Source: Gemmatimonadales bacterium
Lineage (GTDB): Bacteria > Gemmatimonadota > Gemmatimonadetes > Gemmatimonadales > GWC2-71-9
Length of the DNA: 38,212 nucleotides
Assembly: GCA_019637315.1 (NCBI GenBank)
Contig: JAHBVU010000011.1
Coordinates: 71,242-109,453 of the forward strand
Direction of reading: 5' to 3'
This document shows, one piece after another, positions 32,343-38,212 of this stretch. The notes under the pieces are model-generated. The model searched no databases, had not been told where the DNA came from, and was given only the letters and a program-made list of their open reading frames with translations. A program made the translations under genes and the position numbers. The first letter of the stretch is position 1. Each line of letters begins with the position of its first letter.

Positions 32343-33275
32343 TCAGGGGCGGGCGAGTTCTCGCAGCAGGCTGCGCAGCCCCGGCAGGTCGCTGACGATC
32401 TCTCCCTCGGCGGCATCGATGGCGTCGCTGTATGACGCCGTCGCGCTGCCCCCGACGAGCAGGGCGACGTGCGCCGGCAAGCCCTGTCGCAAGGTCGCGA
32501 AGTAGCCGGGCACGGCCGGGTCGTCGGCGGGAAAGATCACGCTGACGGCGACGGCACGGGCGCCGGTGCGAACGGCGGTTGCGGCAATGTCGGCGCTCGG
32601 GAGATTGGTGCCGAGATAGGTCACTCGCCACCCTTCCGCGGCGGCGGCGGCGGCGGCAAGCAGGGCGCCGCCTTCGTGCAGCTGGTTGACCAGGGTTGCC
32701 ACGACGAGTCTCGGCGCAGAGTCCGACGTCTCGGCCGACTCGCGGACAGCCGAGCACCTCTCGCACCACCACCGTACCGAGGTGCTCCTGCGCGATGCTG
32801 AGGGCGCCCCTCGTGCCAGCGTGCCCCATTCCCGTAACAGCGGGTCGGCGACCTCTTCGAGGAATGCCGTCACGCCGAGTGCCATGACGCCGCGGCTCAG
32901 CTCCCGGCGCAGTCGCGACCCGTCCATTGCTTCGATCGCGTGGAATGCCAGCTCCCGCCACCGTGCGGTGTCCTGAACCTCCGGGGTCGGTGCCGCCACC
33001 ATGTCTTCCCGGCTCAATCGGGTCAACTCGGCGGTCGGCAGGTCGGCCAGCTGGCCGATGGCGCCGCCGCGCGAGGCGAGGGTACTGAGCAGGGTCAGGC
33101 GTTCGATGTCGGCGTCGGAGTAGAGCCGTTGCCCACCCTCTGTCCTGGTTGGCGCCACGACTCCGTAGCGCCGTTCCCAGGCTCGCAGCACGTGGCTCGA
33201 CAGCCCGGTTTTCTGGGCCGCGACCCTGACCGGGTGACGCGGGATATCCCTCGGGTCGGCTGTTGGGGTAGACAT
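32343..33275 (-). CDS. MerR/B12-binding (CarH/LitR-like) regulator with out-of-frame segment
   Basis: A 310-residue light- or B12-responsive-type regulator. The N-terminal MerR HTH (about 14-80) has RVAAQKTGLSSHVLRAWERR and YSDADIERLTLL. The C-terminal B12-binding domain contains LVNQLHEGGALL, with the lower-ligand His in an HxxG context, and VTYLGTNLPSADIA. Between them, family members carry an (x)EHL motif. In this frame the segment reads Arg/Ser/Trp-rich junk, but another frame of the same strand (about 32748-32804) encodes LSIAQEHLGTVVVREVLG, the expected sequence. So two compensating frameshifts, or sequencing errors, interrupt about 19 codons. The promoter appears leaderless. The divergent FAS1 gene is a candidate target. 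Confidence 0.85.
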   Translation of the reverse strand: MSTPTADPRDIPRHPVRVAAQKTGLSSHVLRAWERRYGVVAPTRTEGGQRLYSDADIERLTLLSTLASRGGAIGQLADLPTAELTRLSREDMVAAPTPEVQDTARWRELAFHAIEAMDGSRLRRELSRGVMALGVTAFLEEVADPLLREWGTLARGAPSASRRSTSVRWWCERCSAVRESAETSDSAPRLVVATLVNQLHEGGALLAAAAAAAEGWRVTYLGTNLPSADIAATAVRTGARAVAVSVIFPADDPAVPGYFATLRQGLPAHVALLVGGSATASYSDAIDAAEGEIVSDLPGLRSLLRELARP

Positions 33276-33281
33276 GATTCC

Positions 33282-33310
33282 ATTCTATACACTTGTATAA
33301 GTTGTGTCAA
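33282..33310 (-). promoter_or_regulatory. Leaderless sigma70-type promoter of the MerR/B12 gene
   Basis: Minus-strand TTGACA (33310-33305), a 17-nt spacer, TAGAAT (33287-33282). The ATG at 33275 begins 7 nt after the -10, so the transcript likely starts at or within the start codon. Perfect -35 and near-perfect -10. Confidence 0.7.
33286..33299. promoter_or_regulatory. TATACA-CT-TGTATA palindrome over the MerR/B12 promoter
   Basis: A 14-bp dyad lies across the -10 and spacer of the regulator's own promoter. Related TGTATA/TGTACA-type sites are bound by CarH/LitR-like proteins, so autoregulation is a plausible inference. A second match, TTGTACAA (33373-33380), is near the FAS1 gene. Confidence 0.5.
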
Positions 33311-33331
33311 GATAAATACATAGACAAAGCC

Positions 33332-33380
33332 TTGACAAAGTTGAACTATTGTTAGAGATTGTTAGACGTGAGTTGTACAA
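33332..33380 (+). promoter_or_regulatory. Upstream region of the FAS1 gene with direct repeats
   Basis: TTGACA (33332-33337) is a good -35, but no -10 is convincing. Downstream are two copies of ATTGTTAGA (33348-33356 and 33358-33366) in 10-bp phase, then TTGTACAA (33373-33380). These are AT-rich and unusual for the window; helical phasing suggests protein binding. Confidence 0.45.
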
Positions 33381-33404
33381 ACAATCTTCTACAGGAGTTC
33401 TGTC

Positions 33405-33923
33405 ATGAGCAAGCTGAGCCTCTCGACCGCCGCCCTTCTGGTACTGGGCGCAACCATCTCCGGGTCCGCCCTGGCCCAGTCGGCCGCCCCGGGCACCATC
33501 GTCGAAACCGCCGTTGCTGCGGGGCAGTTCAAGACGCTGGCCGCTGCACTGCAGGCGGCTGATCTGATTCCGACCTTGTCGGGCAAAGGTCCCTTTACCG
33601 TCTTCGCGCCGACGGATGCCGCGTTCGGCAAGCTGCCCGAGGGTACCGTCCCGGGCCTGCTCAAAGACAAGACCAAGCTCACGGGCATTCTGACCTACCA
33701 CGTCGTCGCGGGTGCGCTCACGGCTAAGGACCTCAAGGCCCGGGCCGACAAGGACGGCAACGTGACCCTCAAGACGGTGCAGGGGTCGACGCTGCGGATT
33801 CGCCTCGGTGCGAATGGTGTCCAGGTTGGTGAGCAGCGCGCCAACGTTGCTGCGGCCGACGTCATGGCCAGCAACGGCGTCATTCATGTGATCGATGCAG
33901 TGGTTCTGCCACCGCAGGCGTAA
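33405..33923 (+). CDS. Secreted FAS1 (fasciclin) domain protein
   Basis: A 172-residue exported protein, ATG 33405 with GGAG at 8 nt. Signal peptide residues 1-24 (LSTAALLVLGATISGSALAQ) end before SAAPG. One FAS1 domain (about 30-170) has the conserved H1 motif FTVFAPTDAAFGKL, the H-box region TYHVVAGALTAKDL and the C-terminal NGVIHVIDAVVLPP. Such single-domain proteins mediate adhesion or interactions at the surface. It is divergent from the MerR/B12 regulator. Confidence 0.96.
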   Translation: MSKLSLSTAALLVLGATISGSALAQSAAPGTIVETAVAAGQFKTLAAALQAADLIPTLSGKGPFTVFAPTDAAFGKLPEGTVPGLLKDKTKLTGILTYHVVAGALTAKDLKARADKDGNVTLKTVQGSTLRIRLGANGVQVGEQRANVAAADVMASNGVIHVIDAVVLPPQA

Positions 33924-33945
33924 TCAACGGTACGGCACGCGAGCG

Positions 33946-33976
33946 GCGCGACCGCATCGCATTCGCACGGTCGCGC
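33946..33976 (+). terminator. Hairpin between FAS1 and DUF4397 genes
   Basis: GCGCGACCG (33946-33954) and CGGTCGCGC (33968-33976) form a perfect 9-bp stem with a 13-nt loop, 23 nt after the FAS1 stop. No T-tract follows; it may attenuate rather than end transcription into the next gene. Confidence 0.4.
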
Positions 33977-34022
33977 AGGGCGGCGTGCTTGAACGAAACT
34001 CAGAATGAGGAGAGCAGTACCA

Positions 34023-34718
34023 ATGTTCAGACTGACTGGCTATGGAATGGCCGCTCTGGCGGCAACCGCCCTGTTGGCGGGATGTGACAGTGACTCGACC
34101 ACGGGCCCCGATGCGACCGCGCAGGTCCGGGTGGTGCATGGTTCACCGAATGCCCCCGCTGTTGACGTGCTCGTCGATGGCACGCGGGTGCTGAGCAACG
34201 TTGCCTACAGACAGTTTTCGGGGTATCTCGAAGTGCCCGCAGGCACCCGGAACGTCAGGGTCAACGCGGCGAACACGACCACCTCGGTCATCAACGCCAA
34301 CCCGGCGGTGGCGGCCGGCGGGGCCTACACCATCATCGCCACCAACCTGCTCGCCAGCATCGAGCCGTTGGTGCTGACCGACAACCTCGCGGCGCCTGCC
34401 GCGGGCAACATCAAGCTCCGGCTGGTGCATGGCGCACCGAACGTGGGGTCCGTTGATATCTACGTGACCGCACCTGGAGCGGACATCGCCACGCTGTCGC
34501 CGACCTTGACCGGTGTGCCGTTCAAGGGTGCCAGCAACTACCTGGAAGTTGCGGCAGGCAGCTACCGGGTCCGCATCACCCCCGCCGGTACCAAGACGGT
34601 TGCGATCGACACCGGCACGTTGACGCTGGCCGCTGGACAGGTTCGCACTGCCATTGCCGTCGAAGCGCAGGGCGGTGGAGCGCCCCTGTCGGCGCTGTTG
34701 CTGCCGGATCGGAACTGA
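34023..34718 (+). CDS. DUF4397 lipoprotein
   Basis: A 231-residue predicted lipoprotein; ATG 34023 has GAGGAG about 9 nt upstream, while an in-frame ATG at 34005 has a poorer site. The signal peptide ends in lipobox LLAGC (Cys21), followed by DSDSTTGPD. Two DUF4397 repeats follow: VRVVHGSPNAPAVDVLVDG (about 35-53) and LRLVHGAPNVGSVDIYVTAPG (about 133-153). Each resembles a beta-sandwich domain with the HG.PN motif. Family function is unknown, with surface anchoring inferred. A strong terminator follows. Confidence 0.93.
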   Translation: MFRLTGYGMAALAATALLAGCDSDSTTGPDATAQVRVVHGSPNAPAVDVLVDGTRVLSNVAYRQFSGYLEVPAGTRNVRVNAANTTTSVINANPAVAAGGAYTIIATNLLASIEPLVLTDNLAAPAAGNIKLRLVHGAPNVGSVDIYVTAPGADIATLSPTLTGVPFKGASNYLEVAAGSYRVRITPAGTKTVAIDTGTLTLAAGQVRTAIAVEAQGGGAPLSALLLPDRN

Positions 34719-34741
34719 TGTTTCGGGAGCCAGCTGGACGC

Positions 34742-34778
34742 ATGGCCCGGGGGTGGTCGACCCGGGCCATCGCTTTTT
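34742..34778 (+). terminator. Intrinsic terminator after the DUF4397 gene
   Basis: ATGGCCCGGG (34742-34751), 9-nt loop, CCCGGGCCAT (34761-34770), then CGCTTTTT (34771-34778). A perfect 10-bp stem and T-run identify a rho-independent terminator for the plus strand. Confidence 0.85.
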
Positions 34779-34783
34779 GGGGG

Positions 34784-37429
34784 CTACACCTTGAACCAAT
34801 AGCTCAGCTTGGCGGCGAGGAAGTTGTCTCCTGGCGCGTTGACCGCATCCCAGAGCGAGCCGACACGAACGTAGTCGCCGGCGTTGAGGGTATTGCCGCG
34901 GCTCTGCTGCCAGATCAGGAAGAAGGTGCTGCCCGCCATCCATTCCCAGCGGATGACCAGGTTCGAACGGAAGGACAAGACGTTGAAGTCCGGTCTCGAG
35001 AATGCGAACGTCGCGCCGCCGTCGGTTACGGTATAGCGCCCGTTCGCGTCGGTCGAGATAGCGGTACCGGCGGCTGATCCGTAGGTGCGCAGATCGGAGG
35101 TCCGGGCCGCGGCCAACTCGCCGAATCCATAGTACCGCCCGCTCGACGCAAACGGCTCGGCGTAGCCCTGGATCGTCAGGTTCGGGGTAAAGGCATAGTT
35201 GAGCCGGAACTGCGCGGCAATCGTGCTCTGGTCGATGAACGAGAATAGGTAGCGAGAGCCATAGGTGCTGGCGCTGCCCCCGGCCGCGCGGCCGATGTAC
35301 TGTCGGGGATTGGTCAGCCGGGCGTAGCGGGGCGTGACCGACGCCTCCCACCGGGCAGTGGGCCGAGTCCGGATGGTGGCGTTGAGGCTCCACCCCGTAC
35401 CGCCCAGCCCATCGTGCTGGCGGGCCGCCGACGTGGACCAGGTTGTCTTGGCTGACGAGTTCCCGGCCAGCGATGCCTGGAAGGTCCAGCTATGCGGCGT
35501 CTCCATATACGGTCCGCCGCGGGTCAGGGTGTTGCTCATCGCGTGGTGCGCGTAGGTGACTCGGAACGAGGTGCTCCAGAAGTTGTTGAAGACGAAGCTG
35601 GTGTTCTGGCTGGCGCGCAGCAACTGCCGCTCCATTCCGAAGTCCCACTGACCCACGACCGCGTGCCCGATGTTGAAAAACCGGAAGTAGCGGTTGGGCT
35701 TGGTGTCTCGCAGTTGGATGTCGGCGTTGAAGTCGATGACGTCTGCGCGCGCCATCTGCCCGATATCGTTGATCTCGAACCCTGGCGATCGTACCCCGGC
35801 CTGAATGCCCCAGAGCGTATGCCGGCCGGCGTTCTTATCGGCGCGCACCGAGGCAGTGTAGCCCGAGAGCGAGCGGCGCAGCGCGTCGTAGTTCAGATAG
35901 TCGGCGTCGGGCCGTTGGAAGTAGTGCGCGCTGGCCCGCTGGACCCGGTCGATGCTCGCGGCATCGCCGGCGACGCGGCTGAAGCCGGCCCAGCCGGTGA
36001 TCTCGTACTTGCCCTGCTCGAACCGAAGCCGCCAGTCGACCCCGCCGGTAACCGCGTCGCGGCTCAGCAGGGTGTCGAGCCCGCCAGTCTCGCCCAGGTC
36101 GCGTCGTACGCCGGTCAGGACCATGCCTAACGTCGAGCGGCTCCGTCCCACCTCCTGCTGAAGCCGGAGCACCCCGTAGCCGGTGCCTGGTTCGACGGCC
36201 GCGCGAGAATACGCCCCGGTGGCCGTATCGTAGCCGCGACCCGACTCGCGCGCGGTCACAGAGGTCAGCATCCCGATCGAGAGCCCCGATGGCAGCCGGC
36301 CGGTCACCTTGGTGGCGCCGAGGATTGTGCTGTTGCGGGGCTGGTCGACGAAATCGCCGCCAATGGCGCCGCGAGGGCTCGCGCCGATCCGGCGCGTATA
36401 GAAATAGGTCGGCCGGCCGAGGTAGCTCTGAGCGCGACCGGTCAGGATTTCATGCCCCTCGATGAAGAAGGGCCGCTTCTCCTCGAAGACGGTTTCGAAG
36501 GCGGTGAGGTTCACCTCGGCAGGGTCGGCTTCGACCTGACCGAAGTCGGGGTTGACGGTGGCGTCGAGCGTCAGGCTGGCGCCCAGCCCGGCTTTGATGT
36601 CGGCGCCTGCCCGGCCGATGAAGGCCTGATCGAATGGATTGCGCGGATCTCGGTTGCCGCGCAAGGTCAGGTCGCCGGCGGTGTAGGGCACGACTTCGAT
36701 GCCGCGTCCGCCTCGGATGCCCTCGATCCCGGTCAGTTGCCCGAAGAAGGAGGCCCAGCCCGACATCTCGTTGGCCCGCGGAATCAGCACCCAGTACAGA
36801 TCCATGTTGCGATCGGGAATGAGGCGCTGAATCTGGAGTCCCCAGACCTGCTCGGCGCGTGCGCTGAACCGCAGCTGTGAGAACGGAATCCGCATCTCGG
36901 CCGTCCAACCGAGGCTGTCGACCCGAGCTTTGGCGGTCCAGATCGGGTCGAACTCATACTGGCGATTGGTCTGGAGGTCCTGGCCGTGATAGTAGTCGCT
37001 GCGCACCCCGCCCGACGAGATCGCGAAGCTGTACGAGGTCCTCCGGTCGAGATAGGTGTCGAACGACAGCACGAGCGACTCGGCGTTGCTGGCTGCATCC
37101 CGTCGAGTCACGGCGACAGGAATGTTGTGCGGGTCGGGCCGGAAGAGTCGGGCGCCGACGTAGATCGCATCCTCGTCGAACAGGATCCGGACCTCGGTTC
37201 GGAGGCTGGGCTCGGCGCCTTCGACGGGGATCTTCTCGACGAAGTCGCCGATCGGCGCGGCGGATTCCCAGACAGGGTCGCGCAGATCGCCGTCGATATG
37301 GGGTGCCGAGCCGGTGAGCCGGACGGCACGGGCAGACTTGGGCGAGGCTTGAGCGACCGCCAGCGCAGGCAGGCCTGCGGCAAGAGCGCTCGTCAGCAGG
37401 AGCAGGCGAATATCGATTCGTCGGGTCAC
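34784..37429 (-). CDS. DUF5916 outer-membrane protein with CBM9-like domain
   Basis: An 881-residue exported protein. GTG 37429 is chosen because an in-frame GTG 37471 overlaps the promoter -10. A signal peptide (RLLLLTSALAAGLPALAVAQ) is followed by a CBM9-like beta-sandwich (about 35-230: PHIDGDLRDPVWESAAPIGDF, ILFDEDAIYVGARLF, WTAEMRIPFSQLRF). The DUF5916 beta-barrel region fills the remainder, with VNPDFGQVEADPAEVNLTAFE and EEKRPFFIEGHEI as family hallmarks. It ends in KLSYWFKV, a C-terminal aromatic typical of BAM-inserted barrels. It is probably involved in carbohydrate binding or uptake. Confidence 0.95.
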   Translation of the reverse strand: MTRRIDIRLLLLTSALAAGLPALAVAQASPKSARAVRLTGSAPHIDGDLRDPVWESAAPIGDFVEKIPVEGAEPSLRTEVRILFDEDAIYVGARLFRPDPHNIPVAVTRRDAASNAESLVLSFDTYLDRRTSYSFAISSGGVRSDYYHGQDLQTNRQYEFDPIWTAKARVDSLGWTAEMRIPFSQLRFSARAEQVWGLQIQRLIPDRNMDLYWVLIPRANEMSGWASFFGQLTGIEGIRGGRGIEVVPYTAGDLTLRGNRDPRNPFDQAFIGRAGADIKAGLGASLTLDATVNPDFGQVEADPAEVNLTAFETVFEEKRPFFIEGHEILTGRAQSYLGRPTYFYTRRIGASPRGAIGGDFVDQPRNSTILGATKVTGRLPSGLSIGMLTSVTARESGRGYDTATGAYSRAAVEPGTGYGVLRLQQEVGRSRSTLGMVLTGVRRDLGETGGLDTLLSRDAVTGGVDWRLRFEQGKYEITGWAGFSRVAGDAASIDRVQRASAHYFQRPDADYLNYDALRRSLSGYTASVRADKNAGRHTLWGIQAGVRSPGFEINDIGQMARADVIDFNADIQLRDTKPNRYFRFFNIGHAVVGQWDFGMERQLLRASQNTSFVFNNFWSTSFRVTYAHHAMSNTLTRGGPYMETPHSWTFQASLAGNSSAKTTWSTSAARQHDGLGGTGWSLNATIRTRPTARWEASVTPRYARLTNPRQYIGRAAGGSASTYGSRYLFSFIDQSTIAAQFRLNYAFTPNLTIQGYAEPFASSGRYYGFGELAAARTSDLRTYGSAAGTAISTDANGRYTVTDGGATFAFSRPDFNVLSFRSNLVIRWEWMAGSTFFLIWQQSRGNTLNAGDYVRVGSLWDAVNAPGDNFLAAKLSYWFKV

Positions 37430-37469
37430 GTAGGTTCGTCGTTGGTTGGGTTGGCCCAGGGCGTGGAAC

Positions 37470-37497
37470 ACTATACCGGCAACTGGCCCGGCCTCAA
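37470..37497 (-). promoter_or_regulatory. Promoter of the DUF5916 gene
   Basis: Minus-strand TTGAGG (37497-37492), a 16-nt spacer, TATAGT (37475-37470). Predicted start about 37463, giving a roughly 34-nt leader before GTG 37429. Confidence 0.6.
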
Positions 37498-37593
37498 GAT
37501 AGTGGCGGCGGGCGAACGTCAGCGGCGAGATACTGCGCCAGACGGACGAGCCGCCGGCCAGGTTTCCGGCGGCACCACCGATGTCAGATGCCG

Positions 37594-38212
37594 CTAGCGC
37601 GTCTGATTCGGAATGATCGGGAGGGTCAAGTGCGACGTGTATCGCCCTCCATGGCTGATCTGCTGGTCGGCCACGACTGCCTCATCTTCGCGTACCAGCC
37701 CGACGTTGTCCGCCCCGCTGTTCAGGTTTCGGAGATAGTACGGATACCAGCTGCTGGAAATCTCCACCCGGATCCGATGCCCGGGTTTGAACACGTTGGC
37801 CACGCCCCGCCAGAAACGAATCGTGTACTGATAGGTGCTGTCCGGCATGATGGTCGACAGCGCCGACGCAGTGAAGCGACCCTCACGCGCCGGGTCGCGG
37901 TTTCGGGCTCGGATCACGCCGTCCGCCAGCAGTGCTGCGTAGCCATCGGGATGCACGTCGACCAGCCGTACGGTCCAGTCGGTGTCGCGGGCGGAGGTTG
38001 ACGCGTACAGCGTTGCCTCGATTGGCCCGATCATGGTCACTGACTCCGTCAGCACCGGCGTCTGATACACGAGCACATCCGCTCGCCCTGATGAGCTGCG
38101 CGTGTCCGCCGCCCCGGTGATGTGACCGTTCTCGGTCCCTGCGGACGGTGTCGGGTTGGCAGGGTCGTAGCGATACCGATCGACTCCGGTGCGCGCTGGG
38201 AGCTGGGTGCTG
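37594..38212 (-). CDS. CocE/NonD-family hydrolase, C-terminal part
   Basis: The last 205 codons of a larger gene whose start is beyond the right edge; the frame is open to the window end. RYRYDPANPTPS, then DVLVYQTPVLTESVTMIGPIEATLYASTSARDTDWTVRLVDVHPDG and GHRIRVEISSSWYPYYLRNLN are characteristic of the C-terminal jelly-roll domain of X-Pro dipeptidyl-peptidase/CocE hydrolases. The catalytic alpha/beta-hydrolase part with its Ser nucleophile is outside the window, so activity and substrate cannot be judged. Confidence 0.92.
   Translation of the reverse strand, partial: STQLPARTGVDRYRYDPANPTPSAGTENGHITGAADTRSSSGRADVLVYQTPVLTESVTMIGPIEATLYASTSARDTDWTVRLVDVHPDGYAALLADGVIRARNRDPAREGRFTASALSTIMPDSTYQYTIRFWRGVANVFKPGHRIRVEISSSWYPYYLRNLNSGADNVGLVREDEAVVADQQISHGGRYTSHLTLPIIPNQTR

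Noticed and set aside
32311-32961. Separate 216-codon gene in an alternative frame of the B12 regulator
   Set aside because: Only about 20 residues of it are meaningful; it reflects the frameshifted segment of one gene.
1-38212. tRNA, rRNA, CRISPR, insertion sequence or prophage genes
   Set aside because: No tRNA T-arm/CCA patterns, spaced repeats, transposase or phage motifs were seen by reading both strands.

Overview
The window is a high-GC, gene-dense bacterial chromosome segment with short intergenic gaps and many 4-nt ATGA gene overlaps. There is no integrase, transposase, phage gene, tRNA, rRNA or CRISPR array. An ADOP-type MacB-like permease behind a PadR regulator, DUF5916 and DUF3943 outer-membrane proteins, a DUF4397 lipoprotein, a secreted FAS1 protein, an Ig-like lipoprotein and narL-type signalling together suggest a Gemmatimonadota-like (or Acidobacteriota-like) Gram-negative organism. 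This assignment is inference from gene content only.

Left part (1-8.1 kb): a minus-strand envelope operon (small membrane protein, DUF3943 protein, beta-barrel protein cut by the left edge) is divergent from a probable 6S RNA at about 2080-2242. The RNA has its own promoter, a 20-bp closing stem and a terminator. Downstream lie an animal-type 6-pyruvoyl-tetrahydropterin synthase, folE (GTP cyclohydrolase I) and an uncharacterised zinc-ribbon protein, i.e. the first two steps towards tetrahydrobiopterin. On the minus strand follow a LysM lytic transglycosylase and an operon TPR protein - Ig-like lipoprotein - long-chain acyl-CoA synthetase.

Middle (8.3-25 kb): a translationally coupled trio of a phosphoribosyltransferase and two TldD/PmbA-family proteins, both without the HExxxH metal site; a minus-strand GAF - ligA - V4R operon; YtxH-like protein and thymidine phosphorylase; a signalling operon of an AraC-like regulator with a receiver-like N-terminus, a multi-pass membrane histidine kinase and a LuxR-type response regulator; a carboxypeptidase-regulatory-domain protein; two small membrane proteins around a conserved-looking dyad; and a secreted serine hydrolase of the beta-lactamase class C type.

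Right part (25-38.2 kb): small stress or housekeeping enzymes (HIT, DUF1801, VOC, YdeI-like, cupin), a membrane-tethered LuxR protein, a DUF2231 membrane protein, the PadR/ADOP pair with two tandem dyads, a MerR/B12-binding (CarH/LitR-like) regulator whose EH-motif segment is out of frame, FAS1 and DUF4397 exported proteins, a DUF5916 outer-membrane protein and the C-terminal part of a CocE/NonD hydrolase cut by the right edge.

The observations most worth following are the 6S RNA candidate, the double frameshift in the B12 regulator, the motif-less TldD/TldE-like pair coupled to a phosphoribosyltransferase, the tandem PadR-operator-like dyads, and the apparently leaderless promoter with a palindrome between the B12 regulator and the FAS1 gene.
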